Of a stretch of 64,000 nt of DNA, positions 13,394-26,591 are shown in pieces. Source of the DNA: Mactra quadrangularis (Eukaryota; Mollusca; Bivalvia; Venerida; Mactridae); contig CM046311.1 in the NCBI GenBank assembly GCA_025267735.1, positions 24,717,020 through 24,781,019 on the forward strand, written 5' to 3'. The position numbers and the translations under genes are program-made. Within the stretch, counting starts at the first letter, position 1; the number at the start of each line of letters is the position of its first letter. The notes beneath the pieces were generated by a model that was not told the DNA's origin, made no database searches, and worked only from the letters and a program-made list of their open reading frames with translations.

Positions 13394-13427
13394 CGTGTGT
13401 GTGTGTGTGGGGGGGGGGGTGTGTGTT
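13394..13427. repeat. (GT)n / poly-G simple repeat
   Basis: A GT dinucleotide run leads into about eleven consecutive G bases and then a second short GT run. Confidence 0.95.
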
Positions 13428-13505
13428 GAAAAATTTTGGTAGTTAGGACATGGTTAGATTGAGGCGATGCAATGTACTGAGCATTTTTATGACTACATGT
13501 GTATT

Positions 13506-13775
13506 TCATTCCGTTGTCATTATTTCATTAAATTTAGTTACATTTGGTCTTTTACAATATTTACATGGAATTATGTATTTCACGGGAAAAATGACAAATA
13601 AAGAGATAATGCAATTCTTCCCAAGGTCATTAGTGAATAGAGTCCACCTCCTTTCATTGTGTGGAATATTGTTCCAGAGGCCTACTTCTATCGGGAGTCT
13701 GTTGTTACCTGATCTAAAAAGCTTGAATGAGTTGAATGCGCTGGGATGGAGATAAAATGTCAAGGTATGTTTCAT
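13506..13775 (-). pseudogene. LINE C-terminal fragment
   Basis: The minus-strand translation contains LPIEVGLWNNIPHNER, followed by a decayed segment and a KRPNVTKFNEIM-type end. In non-LTR retrotransposon polyproteins this region normally reads IE-G-R-W-x-x-I-P-x-N-E-R then C-x2-C-x(n)-H-x4-C, a terminal zinc-binding motif. The expected cysteines and histidine are mostly replaced here, so it is an old remnant. No RT domain is attached. The plus-strand frame over the same bases is taken as a shadow. Confidence 0.65.
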
Positions 13776-14632
13776 ACATTTTGCCTTTAGAAGAAGTGTT
13801 TAGGTCATTGTTTCATTTTTTGAAACTGGCTAATTAATACACACATGTACCTTATTTGGTTTGCAGTTGAGAAGCTAAGTGTAAGGTATTGACTACATTT
13901 GATTATTCCATGCATAAGAAAAGCCGGTATTGTCAAGAATTAACTTTATAAAGCTCAACCGGTTTTAAGTTTTTTCTGTTATGCACACAAATTTGTTAGT
14001 TTTAGTTTATTTTCACCCTTTATTAGTTTACCCAAGAAGTTAATCATTCTATATTTTTACAATAATATCTATTGGATACCGGTCTAACTCGGCGTATAAC
14101 ATGTAGCGTGCGTGGAGTTTTCTTCTTTGTTTTAACTTTAATTCGAAGGTAGTTACAGTGTGCAGTGTTCAGGTAGATTTATATTTTAAATTCGGTAGCT
14201 TCACATGCACGAGTGAGAATAAGTAAACTTGTGCGGTCGAATAATTTTAGTTTTAGATCCAATGAGAGATTAAGATTACTTACGCTTAATAAGAAATTGA
14301 ATCATAGATGTATTTGCTTGTGTTACTAAATGTTTTCTACTCTTTATGAAATTTCTAGAAAATGAAAAGTTGATCCATAAATATGTGTATTCTTTCACTG
14401 TTTCAATAAGCGTGTTGTTTAAAAAAATTTAGATTCGTTACGCTTATTGGATCCAAAATCAATTACTATTGTTTCATTAAAATTGATATTTAGTTTCCAA
14501 GAAACACGATATGTCTAAAAATCTGTGATTGTTTTTTAATTTATGTTCACTATCAGCAAGTTATATAGTATCATCTGCGTATAACAGGACGAATATTTTT
14601 AAAGGTAAATTGTATTATTTGTATTACTATTG

Positions 14633-14740
14633 ACTTGGATACCTTCATTATTTTTTTATTAATGTTTATTTCCTCCTTAAATTGGAGAGCATATACATTG
14701 AATAAACATACAAATTATACAAATATACGAAAATCACAAA
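14633..14740 (-). mobile_element. LINE 3'-end-like fragment, reversed
   Basis: The segment around TTTATTTCCTCC then GGAGAGCATA resembles the 3' tail region of the minus-strand LINE at about 31880-31945. It lies directly before the plus-strand LINE pseudogene, so two fragments of related elements appear to abut in opposite orientations. Confidence 0.35.
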
Positions 14741-14764
14741 ATACATGTACTATACATTTTATTC

Positions 14765-16491
14765 ATATTAGCAAACTTTTATACTTGTATGTTGAGAACA
14801 GGTCATGTTCCGAACAATATGAAACGTGGAGTCATCACAACTCTGTATAAAGGTAACAATTAAAGGAAAGATAACCATGACAGTTACCGTGCCATCTCGT
14901 TAACTTCAACATTACTTAAACTTTTGAAACAATGGTGTTAGAAAGGTGCAAAAATTCTATATTGTGTGAAATAAATCAACAACAAGGGGGTTTTCAAGAC
15001 AAACTTGGATGTATGATGACATCATTTATACTTAGAGAAAGTGTTACTCTTTCACAAGAAAACAATTCCAAATCATATGTATGTTTTATGGACGGGCGTA
15101 AAGCCTTTGATACTGTATGGCATAATGGGCTTTTCTACAAACTTATGACCGAAACTTTAATTGATACAACCTCCCTTAGAGCCATACGTGAAATGTATAC
15201 AAATATGACTAGTTGTGTAAAATTCGATGGTATATATTCTGAATGATTTAATATTTTACAAAGTACAAGGCAGGGCGGTAAACGTTCACCGTTACTCTAT
15301 TTGTTATTTATAAATGGACTTATTAAAGAACTAGAGAAATGTAAATTAGGATTTTGTATGTACAACACTCAGTTATTTTCCCCTACTGTTGCTGATGACA
15401 TGGTGTTAATTTCATTTTCAAAAAAGGGTATTGATGAAATGTTAAGTATATGTGACACGTATGCAAAACGTTGGCGCTATTATTACAACGCTGAAAAATG
15501 TTCTATTGTTGTATTCAATGAACATGGTTCTATTGATCACAACAGACAGTTTTATATTGGAAATAAAACAATTAATACGGCCAAAGATTATACACATCTT
15601 GGAATATTATGTGACTCTTTCTTGTAACAAGTAGTGTAGTGAGCAGAGCTTGTACTAAAATTAGAGGATCGTTCCTAAATATTTGTAATAGTGGTATCTA
15701 CCCAGATGGCATTAATCCTCTATCTTCGAGAACTATTTATAATTCTGTTGTTTTACCTAAAGGCCAGTAAGGTTGTGAGCTGTGGGGAAATATTTCATCA
15801 TCCCAACTACTTACTCTCGAGAGAACACATAGGTTCTGTGTTAAATACATGCAATCATTTAAACGTTATACCTCATTTTTCACTATGTGCTATTGATATG
15901 ACACCTATAGAAACGATAATAGATTATAGAAAGTTACAGTTTTTTGGACAATTATGTAGACTTCCAAACATATATTTGGCTAAAACAATATTCAATGATA
16001 GAATTGTTCGATTTTCAAGTTTTGACAATCAACGTATTGGCTTTATCCCGAAAGCTAGCAGGGTTTTAAAGAAATATAATATGGACTATTTTTTCGAACA
16101 GTATGTTACAACAGGAAACTTTCCATCTAAAGCTACGTGGAAACAAATATTATATGTTAATGTTATAAAACCCGTTAAACGTAGGTCTTTTGAACGTTTA
16201 TGTGACGATAGTTCTCTACCTTATTTATCACAGACTTATTTACGTGATAATCTACCATGCATTATTTGGCCGGTGGCGAAGTCTAATCCCCAATATTTAT
16301 TTACCTGTAAAACGCTTTGTGCAATTATCGGGTCATTGTATGACGAGAATTTTCAACAAATTTGTTCAAAATGCTCTTTGGTTGTTAATAAAATAATTTT
16401 ACACAGACTTTGTTTCTGTACTAAGAATTCACAATTGCGTATTAAGTTGTGGGATGAGTTTAAAAACTCTTGTGGAATCTATGTTCTATGA
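14765..16491 (+). pseudogene. LINE reverse transcriptase, decayed copy (VADD family)
   Basis: A 5'-truncated non-LTR reverse transcriptase broken by stops and frameshifts. In order, the frames show a MLRTGHVP-like start, SYRAISLTSTLLKL in a shifted frame, QGGFQDKLGCMMTSF, motif A MDGRKAFDTVWH, a stop near 15244, motif B STRQGGKRSP, motif C PTVADDMVL, and after a frameshift near 15627-15770 the C-terminal part ending in a C-x2-C...H-x2-LCFC zinc-like motif (16360-16425). It is closely related in layout to the minus-strand copies at 17820-19195 and 32193-34355. The endonuclease is missing. It is inactive as it stands. Confidence 0.88.
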
Positions 16492-17107
16492 TCTAATCTA
16501 AAACTGACATGGCTTGCTAATGCCTCACCTTACAATTACGGTAAACATACTAAGTGATTGAGTGAGTGCATTGTGACATGGGAATGAGGATTGCCTCGCT
16601 CTCGGTCATTTAATACCTTGTTTCATATGACTGCAATGACAACCTAATTAAATTGTCCCTTTAAAGGTGATGTTTCGACACCTTTGGGGATGTATTAAGG
16701 GCCCTTTAAAGGTGATGTTTCGACACCTTTGGGGAATTGTCTGGTTAACAGTGGCATTATGTCACACTGTTCAGGACATGTCCGGTTAACAGTAGCATTA
16801 TGTTATACTGTTCAGGATACTAATTTTCAATGTAAAATAAATAGAAATAAATAAGAAATTAGTGATAAAAATGTAAACTTAGGTGGAATCATGAACTGTG
16901 AAGGATGTATGTCCAAAAATATGAATTATAAAGGCTTTTTATTTATTTGTGTTATTGTATATACATATGTTTTTATGGTGGAGGGTTTTTACTTACATGT
17001 ATTTATTATTATTTTCTTTATAACATTTTTGTACAACGCCATTGAATATGTAACATAGAAATAGGCGTTTAATCAAATGAAAAAGTTTAAGTTTAAGTTT
17101 AAGTTTA
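16492..17107 (+). mobile_element. LINE 3' UTR with internal duplications and AAGTTT tail
   Basis: Downstream of the RT pseudogene, a 34-base segment is duplicated (16657-16690 and 16702-16735), then a 37-base segment (16740-16776 and 16781-16817). The stretch ends with an ACGCC/GGCGT stem near 17036-17068 and a short AAGTTT microsatellite at about 17083-17106. A stem followed by a microsatellite is a usual 3' end for LINEs that prime on simple tails. Confidence 0.6.
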
Positions 17108-17329
17108 ATTAGTACATATATTGAACTTATCAAACATTCGCCAAGTGCTCAGTGTGTATCTCTCTTCTGTGCAGTATTAAAATATGATACTTTAGACAAA
17201 AATATAAACTTTAACCTGGCAATAATTATACAAAACATGTGCATTTAAAAATGAACATATACGTATAAATAGTGTATATTATGTTTATAAATTGGTTCAT
17301 TCACTCTGGTTATTGTGAGTCAATATGAA

Positions 17330-17545
17330 TTAGTTTGTTTATTAAAAAATCTTAAAACCTATCTTCCCCTGTAGATTGTCTAACTTGTTTCGTTTCGAAG
17401 TTAGACTATCAACCACGGGGGATTGCAAGTAAATCTTTTGTTCACTGTAATTTATTTATGTATGTTATATTTCTGACATGTACATGTATGTTCTTCGTAA
17501 ATCTTCAAATATTGGAGGAAATAAAGTTTATATAAATATATCAGA
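17330..17545 (+). mobile_element. second LINE-like 3' end with stem-loop
   Basis: It contains a stem GTCTAACTT/AAGTTAGAC (about 17378-17408) and ends in TTGGAGGAAATAAAG, like the tail of the LINE at 31868-31900 (GGAGGAAATAAATAAAT). No coding part is attached, so it is probably a strongly 5'-truncated copy. Confidence 0.35.
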
Positions 17546-17572
17546 TCACAAAATACTTGCGTATAATAAGAA

Positions 17573-17642
17573 CATTCTCGTACCCCGAGACTATCAAGAA
17601 CGCTAGTATCGAGAATCTTGATAGCCTCTGGGAACGAGAATG
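17573..17642. repeat. 70-bp hairpin
   Basis: CATTCTCG...CGAGAATG ends, with an inner stem CTATCAAGA/TCTTGATAG, make an almost complete palindrome with a short loop. Confidence 0.85.
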
Positions 17643-17819
17643 ATAAAAAGAATTACAAATTCAAGAACATTACAATTTAACTTGAATATGTAGGCTTCTG
17701 TATCAATACATGTTCTAAAGAATGCAGTTCAAATTAATAAATCATGTACACGTATATCAATACCACAACATACATAAATATTTAATGAACCACTAGTTAA
17801 TTAAAAGATTGTCATTCGT

Positions 17820-19195
17820 TCAACGGCTGACCCAAGCAAGCTGATGCATTGGTCATGTGGTCTTTTACTACTTAAAATATCGAAGTAAGAATATCCAAAC
17901 TTTGTAATATAGTTGAGAAACATACACTTTCTTATACAATTGTTGGCTTCACAAAGCAATGATAAATGTGTCACATTGTTGTCCGTTATAAGTGAACATT
18001 TTTGGCATATTTAAATGTAGGAATTAGAAACAAGTTTACCAATTATTAGTACAATCTTTTTACACATTTCAGTATAGTAAAAATTGCCCTTTGAAATGTT
18101 CCATAAAATACAAGTCGTATTTGTACAAAGGATATCACATAAAACTGACGCACATTCACTTTCCAAGAGTCTACTTATTCTATCAATATGGTCAGATTCA
18201 AGAACGCGCTGTTTAATAGTTTGTTTTTTAGCATTCTTCGAAGGGTAAGTACCATTTTGTACATATGTTGTAAGAACAGCACTCAATTCATACTTTTGTA
18301 GTATAGAAAATATGTCAGGTAAGTAACCGAAACATATTGAATCAAACTTCATGAACGCAATAAGTCTATGGTTAAATAATCGTTTTGCAAGATAAATATT
18401 TGACAACCTGCACAATTGCCCTAAGAACTGAAGTTTTCTATATTCTATTACCTTTTCTATAGAGGTCATTTGCATTGTAGCTAACGAATAGTCATTACTG
18501 GTATTAACTGGAAGTGATTGCATAACTTTTATACAATATCTGTGTGATATTTCAAGCTTGAGCATATCCATTTTGGAAATGTTAAACCACAGTTCACTGC
18601 CGTATACACTCTGTGGTATCACTATGGAGTTATAAAATGTCCTTGAAAAATTTGGGTTCAAGTCACCCGGATGTATACCACTGTTACATATGCTAAGAAA
18701 CGTTCCTCGTAATTCATTGCAATCATCAGTAACACATACTTTAGAGGATACATTCAGGTCTCATTTTATACTCAAATGGGTGTAATCTGTTGTTAGATTT
18801 ATTATATTGTTACCTAACATAAACATTGGGTCACGTAGAGCTGGCTTATTACATGTATTATTAAAACACATGACTGAACACATCTTAGGATTATATTGAT
18901 ATCGACATTTACTAGCGTAGTTATTGCAAATACGAAGCATTGATTTTAAACCTTCCACACAATATGATACTAACACCATATCATCCGTCAACGTTGGAGA
19001 ACCTATGTTCATACTGTACATACATATTCCATGTCCACTGTCTCCTAATTCTTTTATAAGTCCGTTTATATGTATAGTAGCGGGGAACTTTTACCTCGTT
19101 GTCTTGTCCCTTGCTGAATACTTAACCACTTAGAATTAACTCCTTGGTATTTCACACAACTTGTCATGTTATGATATAATGCTAAGAATGCATTG
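17820..19195 (-). pseudogene. LINE reverse transcriptase, decayed copy (VADD family)
   Basis: The minus strand shows NMTSCVKYQG and QGTRQRGKSSP (motif B region) near 19190-19075. After a frameshift comes the motif C equivalent SPTLTDDMVL (18761-19021), then a break, then a 216-codon frame (18011-18661) with VYGSELWFN and RKLQFLGQLCRLSNIYLAK. After an in-frame stop near 18011 it continues with a C-x2-C terminal zinc-like segment. The gene order matches the 720-codon copy at 32193-34355. RT motif A and the endonuclease are absent. Three or more breaks make it non-functional. Confidence 0.85.
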
Positions 19196-20682
19196 CATGA
19201 ATGCATTGTCATAAATTTATGAAATATTAAGAAAACAATTATCACGGGTATTTGTATTTTTCTTTACTATCAAATACTTACCTAGTAGAGCATAATCTTT
19301 TCATTGTATACTTTCATCGAATAACAGCATTTTATCGTTAAGCGTGAAAGCAATATATAAATTATACAAATATCAATACTTGGAAAATAATTGGATATTT
19401 ATTAGAATACATAATTTTGACCTGGAGGATTCAAACTATTGCTCTTGTAACAAAATAAAGTAAATCAAATGGTAAAATGTTATCTTCCAGACACGATCAC
19501 GCACGGCACTTACCCGATAAGAGAGCCGTGGACAATCGTACTGAGATCTTGCGGGCCATTTGCGGGGTACGCTCGATACCTTAGCGCAACAACGGCACAT
19601 TAATTTTGTAAGTTTCATGATTGTAAAATATTTTTATTGTTGACTAGTTGAGTTAAAAAATGACACGAATACGCTTGTTTGTTTTGTTGAATGTTCAAAT
19701 GGGAAAATTTGAGAAAAGCAATAGAGCAGTTCTATCTTGTCTGATTAGGTGGAGATTCCTGTATTACTGGTGTTTAAGGTTCTGTCTCCCAACCTTGTAC
19801 GTTCTACTGAGTAGAAGACTCAGTAATAATAGTTTTCGCTTCTTGCCTTTCCTTTCTTTGACCCCATATGTAACTTTAAACGACTCTACAACTTTAACCT
19901 TATACAATACTAGAAACGTTAACGATTTTCTCATTTATGTCAGCGAATAACATAGAACCGGTTATATGCTATTTTTCATACAGGGTAAAACAGAAGTTGC
20001 ACATCGTCCATGTCTCGATACATCATAACCAAGATAAGTGATCAAATCTTATTCCTACCATAAATAAAGCGTGAAATCCCTTCATCAACTGCAATTTACT
20101 GTCATAAAGTTTTTGAGGCAATCCTTGGGTACTTAAATAAGTGATGCCTACTTGTTTGACTAACAGATGATCGATCCAAATTTTCTTTATTATAGTACAT
20201 ATAGAGAAATTTGGGTCTGTCATCTGAGGTTTGACTACCTAGAAGATGATCCCTTAAGTGGACAACACAACCCTTGTTACCAACATGGAACTTCTCACCA
20301 ATTTGTAATGGGGCCCCATTCTTGCGTTGTTTGTTGGCTAACTATCTGGAAAAAAAACATTAGTAGGGTTAGAATTGTTAAAAGACCAATCAATAAAATA
20401 TAGAACTATGGATCTACAGTCTTTACAAGGGGATAGAGGCAGTCAACAGGCTTTAGATTTTCTAATCAGATAATGATCCGACAGAGACGTAGATGTATCT
20501 AATTCCATGGATCCGGGCAGTCGAGTAGACTCAAGATATTGGCATAACCTAAGACATACACCATTGCATCATCTGCATCTGTTATGTTAGAACAATTTTA
20601 GGTATGGTCAATATTGCAATTTTCCATTTAAATTTTATATATACAATTATGTAATCTTTTAATAGAAAGAGTTGACTGGGTG
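19196..20682. other. no supported gene
   Basis: AT-rich sequence. Short frames such as 19660-19950 and 20023-20403 show no recognisable domain, and I give them no call. Confidence 0.5.
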
Positions 20683-20690
20683 ACCATTAG

Positions 20691-23433
20691 TAGGGGGGGG
20701 TTGTTAATTTCATTTTTTAAAGATAACCATGTGAGACCCTGCTTAAAATATGGTGCCATCAATATGATAATAGAATCAACAAAAAAAATTTTTGTGTGAC
20801 CCCATTAACCCCCCTGTACATACCCCTTGAAAGTCGGACACGCCCATTTTACATAAAAATAACAATTTTTTATATCCAACTGTTATAAATCAATTCTTAT
20901 AGGCTTTCAATATATCAATATGTAGGTTTGTTAGGCTGCTGAGTTCAAATATGAAGTCAAAATCTAAATTAAACAACTTAATATGGCAGAAAATTCAAAA
21001 TGGCTGCCAGAATGACCCAAATTTTTGACATATTTGGGCATTATATTTACTGGGCATTGAATATGTTGAATCATGCCTGCAATATATCAATCTATATGTG
21101 TTTTATGGTGCTGAGTTCAAATATTAATTACAAAACTAAATTTAACAAACTAATATGGCAGACAATTCAAAATGGCCGCCAAAATAAATCATATTTCAGT
21201 TATAAACGGCACACTTTAAACATGTTACGCAATTTATAAATTAACTCTAGTTAATGAAATCTTAACAAAAGACCAAAGTTATGACACTTGATTATAAGTG
21301 TGCAAATATATTTTATTCATTATATAGCTGAGGTAGAGCTTTAGAGGTATGATTAGAGGTTAAGGTCTGAGAGGTCACCAGCGGCACATATGATGTCTTG
21401 ATTGAAAAATGTGTCTTTGATTGCTTTACTTCATTAAGATGTTGATGAGTATGTGCATAGGAAATGTCTTTGCACTTTGGTTGCAAAGTAGAGTTAAAAT
21501 TCCCAGGAAATTTTATAGATATTAGTAACTAAATGATCATCATGGGTGATGGCTGTATGCTACATGTATCATGTATCAAGCATCTAAGCTACAATATGGA
21601 TTGCAACTTTTTTTTACAAGACTGTGTTGTGTTGTTAAATTCTGAAAATATAATAAAGCAATGATTTCTTGGTTAAGAATGACTTTATAGCTTATCAGAT
21701 TTCTAGATGCAATTCATTTACTTTCTCTGTTTCTATGTTTATTAAGTTTGGCTTATGTATGTATCAAAATCTTCACAAAAAGTAAATGGACTAACAATTG
21801 CTTTCAGAAATTCAAAGAATTATATTCTCCAATTTTCCAATATCACAATAGCAATTGTGTCATTCCCTTTAATTCTTATTTGCAATTTTGGTTATATCTC
21901 TATTAATTTGTTTATACTTACTTGCATTTCTTTTAACTAGCCCTAAAAACTAATGATTGAGATGATGGTGTTCAATTATTTGGCCAACTGTGCACGGTTG
22001 AAACAAATGCAAGACATTCCATGATTAGAAAATGAGATTGCTTAAGTGACAAACGAGTAAAAGAAAAATAAAGAAAACAATAATTGAAATAGGCAATTAC
22101 TTTTTTGAGCAGTGGTTTATACAATCACAGCCAAACCAAGCAAAATGCAATGTGTTAATTGATTAAACCTTTGAATCTCTCATGAATGCTAAAACAGACA
22201 GGAAACCTTTTTAGCTCATATTTCATACACTTTGTAACTAATGAGAATTTTTATATAAAGACATAAACTTATGAATACAAACAGGTATAGAATGGTTTCT
22301 CCATAACTGAGGATGAGCAGAAAACATTTGGTACATTTTCTACAGAAACAATACTACAAGAACTTAAACACAAAACCTTTAAGATTACATATATTAACCA
22401 AATGTGCAGCTATTTTCCATGGTCATTTGACTACTGGTATATTTATATGTATATATCAGTTGCCTGATGATGTATAATTTAACATTACACTATTGGACTA
22501 TGGAAAATACGTAAATTAATGGATCTTTACGATAGCCTTTGAAAGTGTAGGCCACCAATCTCAAAAATTTATTTGAGCAATGTCAGGTCTGACTTTCGTG
22601 TTGAACTGACATACCTCATTAAATATTAAGATACAAGTTCTTGCAAAACAGATTATTATATGTAATATATGATTATTTGCTTTTTTATTTTACAAATAAT
22701 CTAAACAATTGCATCAAGAGTGATAACAAACCATGATTCAACATATAGATTTGACATTGATAACCAGTATACATTGAAATTGTGTTATTTTGGTAGCCAT
22801 TTTGAATTTTTGGTCATATTGGGTTGTTTAAATTACTTTTGACTTCATATTTGAACTAATTACACTAACAAACTTATAAATTGACATAATGTTAGCATGA
22901 TGCAACACATTGAATGCCAGGATAAGTAATTACCCGAATATGCTTAAACAAACTAGGTTCAATTTGGCAGCCATTTTGAATTTCTCGCCATTTTGGTTTC
23001 TTAAATTAACTTCATATTTAAATTCAGCTCCTTAGAAACCTATAGCTACACATATTGCAGGCATGATTCAACGTATTAAATGTCCAGGATAAATAAACTC
23101 CCGAATATGCTTGTACTATGGTTATTTTGGCGGCCATTTTGAATTTTCATCCATATTGGTTTGATTAATTTTGTTTTTGACTTCATATTTGAACTCAGCA
23201 CCTTAATAAACCTATAAAATGACATATTGCAGTCCAATACCATACAACTTATTGCAATTAAATGTAAAAATCTGGTAATTTATGTGCAAATGGGCGTGGC
23301 CAACCTTCAGAGGGTATGTACAGGGGGGTTAATGGGGTCAGAAATTAAAAAGATATGCTTTTCCTTACATGTCAGTACATGTAGCATTTTTTAAACAGGG
23401 TCCCATAAAAAAGTCAAATTAACAACCCCCCCT
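20691..23433. mobile_element. 2.74-kb foldback-like element with long inverted termini
   Basis: Left end TAGGGGGGGGTTGTTAATTT and right end AAATTAACAACCCCCCCT are inverted copies. The match continues inwards through GGGGTTAATGGGGTC-type sequence and then a tandem sub-repeat containing ATTCAAAATGGC (period 172 on the left, two copies; 163-174 on the right, three copies at about 22792, 22966 and 23129). The direct repeat ACCATTAG flanks it (20683-20690, 23434-23441), a likely target duplication of 7-8 bp. The 1.6-kb centre (about 21200-22780) shows no transposase. TAGGG termini and an 8-bp duplication are typical of hAT elements, but that assignment is tentative. Confidence 0.8.
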
Positions 23434-23441
23434 ACCATTAG

Positions 23442-24029
23442 ATAGAAGTTAAGAAAAGCTAATCCTAAGTAGATCTTGAATAGATTCTTAAGCTTGATGT
23501 AATGGAATATATGTTAAAAAGTATTTCAATTACCTATCCATTATTGATCGAATAAAATTTGAAAAGAAAAAATAGCTTCATTGTATGTAAAGCATAATTT
23601 ATCTTCAATTTTTATTTCAGAATGACAACCATAGAATCTGAGAAGTGTGTGTGTGAGAAATTAAACAAAATACTGGGATGATTGTTCAGTACTGTGAAAC
23701 TTAAATTGTTTTACTATATAATTAAAACATTACAGTTCCTCATACTTGCTATGAAGGACAAACTTTAATCATGATTTTCTAAAGTAGATTACAATTATAC
23801 CATAACATCTTATCTAATATAACTGAAAAATATTTCATTGATATGTTCTGACATTCCAATATATTTGTTGTTTGTCCTTTTATATAAACTGTACTTGACT
23901 GAAAAATGCTTATATAGTTATAATGAAATAAAAAATAAAATATGGCTCTTTTGTATGTAGTGCTTATGGTTAATTATTTTGAGAATAATGTGGGTAGGAT
24001 TTTAGTGAAAACGTGTATTCGTAACTGAA
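23442..24029. other. no supported gene
   Basis: AT-rich flank of the foldback-like element. I see no motif or open frame of interest. Confidence 0.5.
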
Positions 24030-24125
24030 AACATGGTGCAGTGTAAGAGCTTAGAATTACGCATCAGTAGATCCCTGGCTCAATTTCCAGTCATAGCAGG
24101 TTATATCAGTGTATGAAAACTTGAT
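24030..24125 (+). mobile_element. possible decayed tRNA-derived SINE head
   Basis: TGGTGCAGTGTAAGAGC resembles a polymerase III A box, and about 40 bases later GGCTCAATTTCC resembles a decayed B box. No tail or target duplication is evident. Confidence 0.35.
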
Positions 24126-25009
24126 TTTAATATCAAATTACTTGCACAAAATGAGAAGTTGTTAACTCCTTGTGGTTAAAAAGAAAATAGTCCAGAATAA
24201 TCTTTAGTTTGGTGAGATGGTGTACATGACCCTAAAATGTGTTGATGAAAATTGTTAAATTCTAATAATTCTTTGACTGGTTTATTTTGTTTGATGAAGT
24301 AAGATAAACCTTGTCATGAGCAAACTGTGACCAGTGGGTCTTCCTCTCTTGTATAGAACAGTACAACCACTATGTCTGTGGGTTCATAATTTTCAACATC
24401 AAAGAATGACGACAGAAAATAGTAGGTTCAGTTACATGAATTTTAATACTTCTGAACTTGAATATATAATATACTTGAATACAATACAGCATGTCATGTT
24501 TCACAGGTGTAAAAGTAGAAGAAATGTCCTAAAAGAAACAAAAAAAAGAAACAATAGTATTAACAAAAGATCAAGCAAGGTGCTGTAATTATAATAACAT
24601 GGTTGGAAGTTGAAAGATTTAAAAATACTGAAAACCAACTTTCAAATAACTCAAAAGACAAGTTTCCTGTAAAATTCCCAAAATATGGAAATCAGTATTT
24701 ATACTTAAAACTTTCATCCATGTAACAAAGACAATAATAATCTGTTCGCATACATTTACTAATAATCTTGATGTTACAATAGTACCAGCTTATCCAGCAT
24801 TCAATAATCCCGAGCCTTGGGCTGATACACAAAGGTAAGTACTTTATTACTCATAATTAAACATACAAAATAATAAATACAATAAATAAAAAGTACATGA
24901 ATAATATAAATAATCTTACCAAATCTATGGGACTGAACACAACACATTCACACCAGTTTTCTTTCTCAGTGATGTTAATTCTGCTGTAAGTTATAAAAAA
25001 GGTGAAGTT

Positions 25010-26126
25010 GTTGAATATGAACAGAAATAGGTGTCATTTAATTACCAAATAACCATGACGTTATCATTAAGTTATTAGTTATAAGAATTATTACTTCGAA
25101 AGCCATCAATTCAAGTTTCCAAAAAACGCTGTAGTCGCGAAAACATATGACAAAGTACCAACAAAGATATTCAAAGGCGTGTTCAATGAAACAAACAACC
25201 GCAGCACAAATAAATGAAATGAATATCATAAAGAACTAAAATTAAAACCTTAAAATACATTCAGAAATTACTGGTTTGGCAAATAATTTCAAAGTCTCAA
25301 AAACACGTCTTACCTCCTTAAAGAATGGCAGAAACTAACAAACCGCGGGAAATAAATGAAGGAAAGAATTAAAATGAACCAAAAGGAGTACATTGAAACG
25401 AAAAGACTGCTAAACCAAGCCGGTTACACACCCCCCCCCCCCCTCTGTCTGAAATGACGTCCCGTCATTGTCAAAATGTCAAAAAGGTATCTATGTATAG
25501 TAATACAATTAAAATAATACATACACATATAATGATTATAACTACTATAATCATAAAAAAACTACCACTAACTACCACTAAACTACTACAATCACTACAT
25601 TGTAATAGCACAAAGCTTCAAAAATAACACTTATATATACCTTACAAGCATTATACTAGTGAACCAGCCAAACCTATGAGTGATTACAGAAATAAAGAAT
25701 TAAAAATAACAAAAAATCAAATGTATACATAGTTGAAAGGAAAAAAAACATAATAAAAAATAACTTCATTATCTAGCTTCAGCACTTAAATAATACAACA
25801 TAATTTACATTGTTGTACACAATAATAAATACATCAAAACAATTAGTACAAAATTCATGTCAGACTAATTCAAATCCAAATAATAAACATATGACAAATA
25901 TAAAAAATTAAAACAAACATAAAATACTAACATCTACATATTTTTCATTCCACATCATTTATCAACACATAATTCCCTCCCTCAAAAAAAAAATGTGTGT
26001 CTGCACACAATTATCACCATTACTACACAGTAACTGTTCATATAACACCCAAAAATTAATAACTGACTATAAATGTTATATCAGCAACAATAGGGAACAT
26101 GCCTAAGAAATGAAAGTGAAACCTCA
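25010..26126 (-). mobile_element. gypsy 3' end: polypurine tract and presumed LTR region
   Basis: On the minus strand, downstream of the gypsy ORF, the tract TTTTGAGGGAGGGAATT (about 25973-25990) is a good polypurine tract. The 3' LTR would then begin near 25970 with TGTGTTGATAAATG. The far LTR end cannot be fixed because no second LTR is present to compare with. A poly-C run of about 13 bases lies at about 25431-25443. No other gene is seen here. Confidence 0.4.
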
Positions 26127-26591
26127 TCAAAGTTTAAAAATAGCCGCCATAATTCTATTTGCTATTTCAGAATCAAGACAACCAATGACACCTGATTCAA
26201 TTAAAAGGTTTATAGCCTTAATCTTATGATCAAAAGGCCCTGTATTCAAGTGTTCACCGGGTCTAACAATTGTGTTTAAAGGTCCAGGAGTTATCTGTTT
26301 AATAACAAAGTCGTTAAAACGTTGAGGAATTCTCCTTTCTCTAGCAGACCTTCTAGGTTGAGGAACAGGTCTGTTACACATATCTTCAACAAGGTTACCT
26401 TCAATGGAATCTTCCACATCACCGTCAGCTGTTTCTTCTACACTTACTTCATCAGTAGTTTCCACTACCTGGTCTCTAGTATCTGTTTCTTCAGCTGGAT
26501 GATCATCCAAGGTTACTTGGCCATAACTATCTTCAGTACCAATCTCTATGTTACCATGGTCGTTAGTGTCCATAGCTAGTCTATCATCCAT
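26127..26591 (-). pseudogene. Ty3/gypsy pol C-terminal tail
   Basis: A 154-codon frame continuing the integrase polyprotein after a frameshift near 26580. It opens with the last unit of an acidic repeat (LAMDTNDHGN, echoing LAMDTNDHSH upstream), then has RRSARERRIPQRFNDFV, a basic segment common at the C-terminus of gypsy polyproteins, and ends IANRIMAAIFKL. Without the frameshift it would be the end of the same protein. Function beyond being the polyprotein tail is unknown. Confidence 0.75.

Noticed and set aside
13450..13755. Plus-strand 101-codon frame
   Set aside because: It is the antisense shadow of the LINE C-terminal fragment on the minus strand.
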